From: Mytilinidion resinicola
Taxonomy: Eukaryota > Ascomycota > Dothideomycetes > Mytilinidiales > Mytilinidiaceae
Assembly: GCF_010093595.1 (NCBI RefSeq)
Contig: NW_022985467.1
Span: 308,387-372,386, forward strand
Length of the DNA stretch: 64,000 nt
Direction of reading: 5' to 3'
The notes under the pieces were generated by a model, which ran no database searches, was not told the DNA's origin, and saw only the letters and a list, made by a program, of their open reading frames with translations. A program made the translations under genes and the position numbers. Shown here one piece after another: positions 10,050 through 18,537 of this stretch; the first letter of the stretch is position 1, and each line of letters starts with the position of its first letter.

Positions 10050-10859
10050 ATGTCTTCATACACCATCATCATTGAGAACAAGAACACCGCGACGGGCCCT
10101 CCCAAGGTCTACAATATCTACACTGAAATGCCTGGGATTAGTGGCGATACCGGATTGCAGAGCATGTTCTCCGTTGCCTGGTACAAGTCTCTCGGAATCC
10201 CGCGTGGGGGTCGTGACAGTGAGCTGCCTCTACATTCCTAAATTCCCTGGCCTGGCAATGTCTCATGGATAATTTTCTCCCCTAAGACATGATCAGGCGA
10301 GTCCTGATTACTCGATTTTACTTCAGAGCTTTTTTCTGACTCTGAGTGCAATACGGTAGCCTTCCGATTCACTACCAATGTGTACGCCTTCGTCGGCAGC
10401 TCCTCCGAGTACAGCACGCAGCTGGCGGCGGGCCACGCCATCAACATCATCAACAGTGCGGTGGCCAAGGTCGACCCACGTAGGCAGAAAGGCTCGCAGT
10501 TCCTACTAACTAAGGACTTCGATATCAATGACAGCAAGGAGGACCGTGCTAAGGCCGGTGCCTTCGACTTCTCCGTCGAATCGGCCTTTGACGAACCCAA
10601 CAAGTACGTTGTCGGTGTCGCCCGCGAACAGGTTGGCGGGCAGTTGACCCCCGTCGCCGTTGTTGACCTCAAGTCCTCGGCCGATTATGTCTTCGAGCCT
10701 AAGCCTAAAGTCTACGTTAGTTGCACCAGCGTCGACCGGGGCGAGGTTTTCACACCACCTACCACCGCGGGCCAGTTCGCCGAGATCGAATACAAGGACG
10801 GCCGCAAGACGGCCTTGGTGACGGAGTCGGCCGGTGCATTCAGCATCGCGTATATCTGA
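10050..10859 (+). CDS. Small protein of the unknown domain family (stand-alone paralog)
   Basis: Two exons, 10050-10218 and 10327-10859, give 233 aa. The 108-nt intron has a GTGAGC donor and a TTACTTCAG acceptor, and splicing joins RGGRD to KLFSDSECN in frame. It starts MSSYTIIIENKNT and contains VYAFVGSSS, KYVVGVAR and PVAVVDLKSSADYVF, which align with the first ~220 residues of the adjacent vWA fusion. It has no signal peptide or membrane segment. Alternating hydrophobic residues suggest an all-beta fold. It is transcribed away from its paralog. I do not recognise the family beyond fungal hypothetical proteins. A small partner or effector of the fusion protein is speculation from context. 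Confidence 0.82.
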
Positions 10860-11568
10860 TTGAAAAAATGCCCTCACATGTGAGACGCTGGCACTTGTCT
10901 GGTCTGCCTGCATCGTCTTTGCTTTGAAAGGCTATTCTGCGATGATGAGACACCAAATCGACAATTGTTGTTATGATGGAGTTGGACGGAGAACAGGGTT
11001 CCGCTCGTTCCAGTTAGATGGGCCATAGCTCTTAAAAATCACATTGCTACATTGATTTGCTAAATTACCGTTTGTGACACACTTTGTACGAAGTAGGATG
11101 TCATTGTTATCAGTAATTGTCTCGCTACCGAAATGAGGGGGGTTGATATTGGCGCTTTCGTCTTCGAGCGGTACTTTTCCGAGCTGATGGGCTTATGCCT
11201 GAATAGCGATGGGGCTGGAATACATTGGTTCTTCAGTGATAAAAGTATTGTGGTGAGGCCTGGCGACTTCGTTAAATGGGCCCCGCTCTTGTTCGTCCAT
11301 ATCATGGACCTTAAAGGATGACCTTCCTTAGATCTGTTCTTTAGGAGTGCCTGGCAATCACTGGGTAGGCCTTTTAGGCGCCGGGCCATGCTGATGGTGG
11401 CTCGGCCAACGCCAGGCGAGCGTGTTACGCCACCTCGACACGTCAGCTTCCCGACGCAGTCCGCTGGTTCTACGTCGTTCCTGAAGGGCGGTAGAACAAA
11501 TCCGGTGTGCATGTCTGAAGCTCCTGTATCTAGTTGAGTTGCGATTCTTTGTTGGCTAGAGACAATAT
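10860..11568. other. Spacer without a recognised gene
   Basis: Open frames on both strands (for example 11060-11611 minus) carry no motif I can name. It should contain the 3' end of the small paralog and the promoter and first exon of the following GTPase-ankyrin gene. A possible 5' splice site, AATAT|GTGAGT, lies at 11567. Confidence 0.4.
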
Positions 11569-13134
11569 GTGAGTTCCAGGGCCCTGGCCCATACGTCTTG
11601 TGGATATACACTGAACAAAGATTCTAGGGTGCCGCCAGATACCTCCTCTGCGTTGCCTACCCCCACCATACTCGCAATTTTAGGAGTCGAAGGACTCGAG
11701 CGAGACCTTTTCATCGAAGAAGTAACCGGCATTGACCTCGCTGGCAGAGATACGGCCGATGGCGGCTCCACGGCTCGCGTGTTCAAGGGCAAGGCCGATG
11801 GCAGAGATTTGTGGCTCGTGGATTGTCCGTCCTTGTCGATGGCTGACGCGGGGTTCACGAATGCCGTCCAGGCGGCTCTCGCCAAAGAATCTACACCAGC
11901 GCAGCGCACAATCGGAGGAGTGATCTACCTTCATGATATTACGGATAAAAAGGCCAAAGAATACGCGACTAGGAACCTATCTCTCTTCAAAAAGCTGCTG
12001 GGGCCGGAATCTCAAGACAATATCATGATCGTAACCACCTTATGGGATATGCTTCGGACAACGGACGAAGGGACGCGAACCGAGGCTGAACTCAAAGCGG
12101 CTTACGGCAATGCTTCCTCATCGGCGACAGTGACCGTACGCCGGATCCAAGATTCAAGTAATGATGAAAGCATTTATGTCAGCATCGTTCGAGAATTCAT
12201 TGCGGTGGTCACTATTTCGACAGGCATTGATGGCAACCAGTTTGCGAAGATGTCTCTCCAAGATTTGGTCAACATCATTGCTAGCAAAGATAGCGAGCTG
12301 GTAGACCTCAAGGCCAAGTTCCAGGCTTCTTCTGCCACACATGCCATGGAATTGGAGAAGGCGGTGACCGAAAAGCTGCGTGTAGCCAAGGAACTCGATC
12401 AGGCCAGAAAAGCCGAAAAAGAGGTCATCCAACTCAAAGGTGAGCTTCAGAAACATAAAACGGACCATGAAACCAAAATCGACAACCTTGAGCGACAATT
12501 CGATGCTGAGAAGCGAGATTTAAACAACAAGCTCCAGAAATCAGAGGTAGAGCGCCTGGATTTGGCCAGACGCCAGGAGGAGCTGTACCGGACTTTGGCG
12601 CGCGACCTTGCCAGTCAAACCCTAGGAACTACTGGAATTACGCCTTTACACCTCGCTGCTAGGCGTGGACAGACAGATCTTGTGAGGCCATTAGTTGAAG
12701 CTGGCGTGCCGCTCGAGGCGAAGATGCAGCGCATTGACGTGTCGACTGACCGTAGCTATGGCACGGCGCTTCATTGGGCTTCAATCGAAGGCCATCTTGG
12801 GACGGCAAAAGCATTGCTTGATGCAGGTGCCCAAAAGGAGGCTCTCAATGCTTGGAGACGTACCCCTCTTCACTGTGCTGCCCGTTTTGGTCACCTCGAG
12901 GTGGTGAAGCTGTTAGTGAGTCGCAATGCCAACAAAGAGGCGAGGCGTGATACCAACGAGACACCTCTGCATTTCGCCGTGGAGGAGAATCGCTACTCTG
13001 TTGTTGAGTTTCTGATAGATGCGAAGGCAGACATCAATGCCCGCGGGGATAGGGGTACTCCGCTGCAGTTTGCGTATGCGAAGGGACATTACCAAATTGC
13101 TCAGCTGCTAGTCTCCAGAGGAGGAAAGAAATGA
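11569..13134 (+). CDS. AIG1-like GTPase domain - coiled coil - ankyrin repeats (paralog 2)
   Basis: The open frame encodes the same architecture as the minus-strand gene at 5370-6644. Residues ~30-220 are G-domain-like: TILAILGVEGLERDLFIEEV in the P-loop place, WLVDCPSL, GGVIYLHDITDKK, DNIMIVTTLWDML. Coiled coil follows at ~230-345, then four ankyrin repeats at ~350-515 (ITPLHLAARRGQTDLV, GTALHWASIEGHLGTA, RTPLHCAARFGHLEVV, ETPLHFAVEENRYSVV). The P-loop Lys is absent, as in paralog 1. The listed start is a GTG that is probably intronic: AATAT|GTGAGT... ending AACAAAG at 11620 looks like an intron, so the coding part likely begins near 11621-11632 after an unseen first exon. Unlike paralog 1 there is no WD40 continuation. 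Confidence 0.82.
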   Translation: MSSRALAHTSCGYTLNKDSRVPPDTSSALPTPTILAILGVEGLERDLFIEEVTGIDLAGRDTADGGSTARVFKGKADGRDLWLVDCPSLSMADAGFTNAVQAALAKESTPAQRTIGGVIYLHDITDKKAKEYATRNLSLFKKLLGPESQDNIMIVTTLWDMLRTTDEGTRTEAELKAAYGNASSSATVTVRRIQDSSNDESIYVSIVREFIAVVTISTGIDGNQFAKMSLQDLVNIIASKDSELVDLKAKFQASSATHAMELEKAVTEKLRVAKELDQARKAEKEVIQLKGELQKHKTDHETKIDNLERQFDAEKRDLNNKLQKSEVERLDLARRQEELYRTLARDLASQTLGTTGITPLHLAARRGQTDLVRPLVEAGVPLEAKMQRIDVSTDRSYGTALHWASIEGHLGTAKALLDAGAQKEALNAWRRTPLHCAARFGHLEVVKLLVSRNANKEARRDTNETPLHFAVEENRYSVVEFLIDAKADINARGDRGTPLQFAYAKGHYQIAQLLVSRGGKK

Positions 13135-13264
13135 AGTAGGTTTGTCTGGGGAGGGATTGCTTAGCTTTTGAGATTCAGTATAGCCAGCGTAAAGTTCCAG
13201 TGGAGACTCTTCAGACAAAGGTTGGCGATGTATCATTCTCTATATTAGCAAGGGGAGGGATAAA

Positions 13265-13803
13265 CGCGCACCCCCTAATCACTCTACGCAAACCCCCTCC
13301 CCCCCTGTCACTTCACCACCTTCTAATTAGCTTAGAGCACTTCTCCATAGCCTCTAATTCACTCACTTAACTTGCTCACTAATTCCGAATGCTCTCTCCA
13401 AGTGGGCCATGTACAACACAAGCAATTACATCCTCATCCTCATACTCTACCTTTACAATACACTCACCATGACCCTCCAGCCGCCACCGCTACGGGCCTA
13501 CAACACTATAGAGGAAGCTGAGGAAACGCTCACAGAGCATGCAAAGGCGCAAGGCTACGGCCTTGTGAAGTACCGCTCCAAGGGTGATAAGACAACGGCA
13601 AAAACAACAAGGAAGATCTGGTACAAATACTGCTTCCTATCCAATTCGTGCAATTGTATATACGGCCGTACGCCTAAGTGAATGAGAAAGGCTACACGTG
13701 CGGATGCACGTGAGAATAGAGCTCCGGACGAAGCTCCGAGCCGCTCCAGCCAATCAAAAGATCAGACGAGAGGGGGTGTGAAACTACCAAAAAGGGGGTG
13801 TGC
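13265..13803 (+). mobile_element. Short internally deleted MULE-like element
   Basis: Both ends carry iterated CACCCCCT motifs in inverse orientation (GCGCACCCCCT at 13265; AGGGGGTGTGC ending 13803). Next to these lies an inverted pair ACCACCTTCTAATTAGCTTAG / GCTCCAGCCAATCAAAAGATC. The left ~150 bp match 48801-48993 closely, sharing GCCATGTACAACACAAGCAAT. Between the ends is a short frame at 13469-13681 that resembles the N-terminus of fungal MULE transposases. Most of a normal MULE is missing. Boundaries are approximate because no clear 8-11 bp target duplication was found. Confidence 0.6.
13469..13681 (+). pseudogene. N-terminal scrap of a MULE-type transposase
   Basis: The frame begins MTLQPPPLRAYNTIEEAEE and continues LTEHAKAQGYGLVKYRSKGD, the FAR1/MULE-like N-terminal pattern in which a DNA-binding zinc domain would follow. 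It stops after 70 codons at ...YGRTPK, before any zinc-binding or DDE region. It is probably non-functional, and its identification rests on pattern memory of the family. Confidence 0.5.
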
Positions 13804-13906
13804 AGGTACTAACGTCCTTATTATTCCAAGCCATTACTTAAAATATTTGGTGGTTGCTGAGATTGCTGAGCTGTCAAAACGTCCAAATCGCACCAAAAAG
13901 TAAGGG

Positions 13907-13940
13907 TGACCACTAGCTGATGCTGACCACTAGCTGATAG
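13907..13940. repeat. Two-copy 17-bp tandem repeat
   Basis: The unit TGACCACTAGCTGATGC at 13907-13923 is followed by a copy at 13924-13940 that differs in the last two bases. Its role is unknown. It lies just right of the MULE remnant. Confidence 0.8.
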
Positions 13941-14065
13941 ACTACGTCAAATGAAAAGTGCTAAATAAGCAGCCGCCAAGCCTATACGTGACCTCTGCAG
14001 AAGTAACTGAATCCAACCCGATGAAATCTAACCCCCTCACGAAACCATTCAGCACACACTAATCC

Positions 14066-15506
14066 TCAGATCCGACGGCGCTGTCCCCGTGAAAAATCAG
14101 TCAAAGTCAAAGTCCACTCCTTGACCTCACCCGTCTTGCCGTCTTTCCAAGTATTGCCCGGGTCGCAATAGTCGAGCGGGGGCTTAGTGTTGCAAGTCGG
14201 GAACTTCAGAGCGCCCTTGCAGTCTTTGTTGGTGCCTTAGGGCATTTCCTGGCCCGAATACGAAGACGTTGCGCCAGCCGAACCAGAGCAGCGTATCGTC
14301 GGTCGACGTGACGTCGAGCCCGGTGAGCGTCAAGGCGTCTTCGCCCGGGATCTGGATGTCGAACCCCTGGCTGAGGTCGCTGTGGGCGGCTGTGGTGTTG
14401 GCGACGCTCTTCTCGTTGGAATCGTACACTTGCATGCTAGATAGAGTTGTTGGGTTAGCTGTTGCGCTTTTATGGAGCGTTTGGTAGCGCGTGTGAACGT
14501 ACATGACTCCCCAGTCCTGTTTTTCTGTGATGAATTGGTTCACATGTATCCGATAATTGTCCGTGGGCGTAGGATCATTATTCATAAGTTCAGGTGGTGG
14601 GTTGTTGATGAACATAGCGTTACCTCATTGGGTCTGGAGCCTTCCTTCGAAGCTCATCCTTTTGCTATTTGGAGAACCTGGATAGCAAATAGGAGCTGAT
14701 TAGCGGTGTTGCCCGAAGAATGATGGGCATGTCTTACATGTTTTATCATCCAGCATGTGTAGGAAGGTCTGGGAGCAGGTGGGGGCAAGTGTGCCGTAGT
14801 CTTTGGACGGGGCCGTCCATTCGAAAGTGAAAAACCAGTTCTTGTAATTTGTCCATTTACCGTTCGCGCTCTTGTCATCAGACGCTGCCCATGCCACCTT
14901 GTGGTCTTCGATAGAACGAGTCTGATTACAGAACTGATACATAAGACTAGGAACGGTCAGTGGAAGACTTCGGTCTCTGTGGAATGATGATTTACATCGT
15001 CCACATCTCAGTTTCAACATCAAACTGTTTTCCGTCGCATTTGGCTGTACCGTTTGCGTCTATGAATGAAAGTAGTCTTGGTAGACCTTTGGGATCAACA
15101 AAGGATATCTTATTTGATAGTATGAAGCCGACGAAGTTCTGAGACGGGATGCACGTACAGCTATCAGATTGGCATTAATATGAGTTCCTAATGTAGTGAC
15201 GGATCTCACCTACCCAGACCAAATAGGTGGTTTCGATTTCTGAGGATGCTGGTGACTCAGTTAGTAAAGCCGCCGGAGTATGCTTCGAGCTTGAGAAACC
15301 CTTACCCCAATACACATGCCCGGTGGATTTTCTCCTCCGCAATTTACGCACTGAGGCATTCGGTCAGCAGGAGGACAGCTTGGGGCAGATGATGCAGTTG
15401 CCGTTTTGGAAGGCTCCAGCTTGGAGAGCACGAACTCCGTGGGCGAGGCGTTGTGGTCGTTGGCGTGGGCAAAGGCAATCACAAGAGCCGTCCGAGAAAG
15501 TTCCAT
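14066..15506 (-). CDS. Probable secreted cysteine-containing protein, multi-exon, possible frameshift
   Basis: The start is the ATG at 15506 (MELSRTALVIAFAHANDHNA), a short signal-peptide-like segment, followed by a Cys-rich stretch (CPPADRMPQCVNCGGENPPGMCIG). Exon 1 ends at a GTAAGG donor. Later exons, joined by consensus sites, encode KSKPPIWSG, NFVGFILSNKISF...CDGKQFDVETEMWTM, LMYQFCNQTRSIEDHK...TCSQTFLHMLDDK, a short exon, and FITEKQDWGV then VYDSNEKSVANTT...LLWFGWRNVFVFG. Close to the end the frame changes: FVFGPGNAL is in one frame, and the plausible C-terminus (GTNKDCKGALKFPTCNTKPP...TLTDFSRGQ, stop at 14066) is in another. This is a 1-nt frameshift or assembly error near 14240. Function unknown; the layout fits small secreted proteins of plant-associated Dothideomycetes, which is inference. 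Confidence 0.6.
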
Positions 15507-15846
15507 GACCCAGTGGTCTGAAATGGCAATTTCTGAAGGCTTGCCGAATGGAAGAAAGTGCTCTATCTCTAGAATTCGTTGACGAAGAACGTTTCATCTC
15601 TTAGAAAAGATATTGGGTGGACGGATATGCTGAGGTCCTAGGCGTGTTCAGTTCTAAGGCTGAATACCCTCTTGCTTTCTCGCTTGTCTTGTCCGTTTCG
15701 ACGACCTGGTGTCGCCATCCAATCATGAACGACATAGGTTAGAAGGCGGGGCGAGAGCCCTCCAAGGCTGGTGCTTCACGTTATTGCGCTCCACATCTAA
15801 GGACTATCTTCTCTCCCTTCAACTCTTCGTGTCATCTAAGCTCGTC

Positions 15847-18111
15847 ATGTCATCCTCGCCTTGCAACTTGTGCGACTACTTTGAGCCAAAATATTCAGGA
15901 TCCCGCGTCGTGTTTAACTGCAGCCTTGCGAGGCTCGATGAATCGGTCAAAGCTGGCTGTCCAAGATGTACTTTGATTCGCAACGGGCTCACTACATTCG
16001 AGCCCAGAATCGGCAATTTCATGGATATTAAACTCATTGAAGTTGGCCCTGATCCCAGGCATTACGATCTCGCGGTTGAAGACCTCAACATTCGAGTCGT
16101 AGTGTATGTCGGGAATAAAGGAGTTTTTCTCGACTTTGTTCCAGGTATATAATCCTGTTATTCTCTTCGTACATGTCTCTTCACTATTCCTTTCATCTTA
16201 CACTCAACAACTATGCTACCCTTCTCTCGAATTGATCTAAACAGTCGCACAATTCTTCGCCTCGGAGAGCTAATGTTCCTACTATGACAGGACCGAAGCA
16301 CCATCTATCCAGCAAACAAGATACAGGAATCATCTCCAGAAAAACAGCGTCAGAAGAATCGTTTAACTGGGTGTCTGACCTTCTGAATATTTGTCAAAAG
16401 GACCATCGCAAGTGCAATCCCACCACTGCCAGCAAACTTCCTACGCGCATCCTTGATGTGGGACTATCGGATGACTTGTCTAAGAACAGCGTGAAGTTAT
16501 CCGAGCTATCCAATGTCTCTGCTCAATATGTATGTCTCAGTCATTGCTGGGGAACTGTGAGGGTAATCACAACGACTCGCCAAACTCTCGCCGCTCGTTG
16601 CCAAGGAATCCCCTGGGAAAGCCTCCCAAAAACCTTTCAAGACGCTATTACATACACTCGGCGATTGGGCCTGCGTTACCTGTGGATTGATTCTTTGTGT
16701 ATACTTCAAGATGATAGGGAGGATTGGAGAAGGGAATCAGCCCTAATGGCCGCCATATACAAGAACTCTTACATTACCCTTGCAGCCACTAAATCTCCAG
16801 ACGGTAATGGCGGATTGTTTTCTGAGGGATCATTTTTAGATTATAATCATCCCTTAGAGCCGCAGCTGCCAATAGCCCTTCCATGGATGGAAAAAGAGAC
16901 AGTTCAATATTACGTCCACGAGCGCATTTTCCATTTCGATTGGAGGGCTGGTTTCGACGACGCAGCAAACCCTTTGAGGACTCGCGCATGGGCATATCAG
17001 GGGAGACTACTATCACCTAGAGTCCTTCATTTTTGCGCGCAAGAATTGGCATGGGAATGCCAAGAGACTACGCAATGTGAATGTTTGTATTCCGAACGGT
17101 CTATCGACTCAAAGCAGATGTATTCCACAGCTATAGGGACACGGAAAAGTCAACAGATTTGCCCAAGCTCCACAGCCAACCACAGTCAGAATAAAGTCAA
17201 GCTTAGCCGCGAAGAGTCCACGAGCCAACTCAAGCAGCCCGAAGACAATGGCATTGATCTTGTTCAGACTACCTCACCTTCAAGCTCTATGAAGTATCAA
17301 CCATTGGGTAATCAGTCATCCTCTCCGTTCACCAGATTCATCGAGAGGCTCAGGGCCACACGGTGCACACCAAACCTTGTCTCTCTTTGGCGTTATCTAG
17401 TCGAGGAGTACTCTGGCCTTCGTCTTTTGGAAAAAAGTGACAGGCTCCCGGCCATTGCAGGACTGGCCGCACATATTGCAACCTACAAACCAGGGAAATA
17501 TCTTGCAGGCCTCTGGGGAGATTCCATATATGAAGACATGCTTTGAAGAACCAAGAACAAACGAGTATACGATCCAAGGCCTGCAGCATATCTAGCTCCT
17601 ACATGGTCTTGGGCCTCCACGAAATCCGGTATCTATTTCTTCAAGGCGACTCGCTCACATGACCCCACTTTCCACGTGCTCCAATCGAGTTGCATCCCTG
17701 TGCGCGATGGAGATTGGTATGGTGAAGTTAACTCCGCAACCTTAACCGTAGCGGGCAACCTTCAACCCGCAACGGTTGTCTACCATCATTCCGAACTCGC
17801 GTTGGAACCTTTGTACCACTTGATTGTAAAAGGGGTGACGCTTCTAGTATCGCCTGACTACTCGTAGTCACTGGAAGGGAGATCACAAGGTTCGAGATGG
17901 AGAAATGGTATACTGTTTGGGCGAATTTGAGGGATGGATAGAGGCCTATGAACAACATTTCTCACTAGTAGTGCGCCGGCTCGCCGACGATAGCGTGCGG
18001 TACGAACGCATCGGCGTTGCCTTAAACACCAGAGATAAGCTGATGCCTGATATACCAACACCACGTGTTCTATTTGATAAAAACTTTGAAGCGAGAATGA
18101 CTTTGGTTTAA
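15847..18111 (+). pseudogene. HET-domain (heterokaryon incompatibility) gene with a nonsense codon
   Basis: The start is the ATG at 15847 (MSSSPCNLCDYFEP). Exon 1 ends at 16144 and exon 2 starts at 16291. The HET core is intact: YVCLSHCWGTVR, then LPKTFQDAITYTRRLGLRYLWIDSLCILQDD and WRRESALMAAIYKNSYITLAA. A TGA at 17544-17546 stops translation after EDML, where this family has Trp in the pattern LLW, and the same frame continues with the conserved APTWSWAS motif. A 43-nt intron (17847-17889) would then join to VRDGEMVYCLGE and the natural C-terminus ending at 18111. So only one G-to-A change (TGG to TGA) separates it from a full-length gene. A protein of about 518 aa could still be made up to the stop and would keep the whole HET domain. 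Confidence 0.8.
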
Positions 18112-18537
18112 TCCCCGAGGTTATACTCCATGCCGCATTATGCTCCATGCCGCAGAGAGTAGAGGTGTCATTCAATCTATCTATCCTTTGCTGACCACCG
18201 GCCACGTTAGAGCTACAGGCCTTGAAAAACCACATATGCAGATGCTGAGAATAACACTTGCCACATTCCAGCAAGGATCCTCCATCCAGTAAAGATTAAA
18301 TGAGAAAGGTAAGACTCCCATTGCTCCCAAGAGCTTCTACTTGAATCGTACTAAACGCACCAAGCAGATCCAAGTAGGGCGTAGTGGGACGAAGAACCCA
18401 AGCGCTACTCTCCATTTCGCTGCTACCTTCCAACATGTACTTAGACGCGTTCTTTTAGAAGTTACACCTCGCTCTCCACACCAAGTACCGCCGCTTCACC
18501 GCTCCCAATTCTCGCATACCACCCATCCACTCTGCTT
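18112..18537. other. Spacer, no gene seen
   Basis: This lies between the converging HET gene and the minus-strand coiled-coil gene. It has ordinary base composition and no repeat or RNA signature. A plus-strand frame from 18341 to 19480 is the antisense shadow of the coiled-coil gene. Confidence 0.45.

Noticed and set aside
11060..11611. 183-codon minus-strand frame
   Set aside because: No motif, and it overlaps the probable first intron of the GTPase-ankyrin gene. A DTGAS string in it recalls an aspartic protease but lacks any supporting context.
13907..13940. CRISPR-like repeat
   Set aside because: Only two directly adjacent units with no spacers, in a eukaryotic genome.
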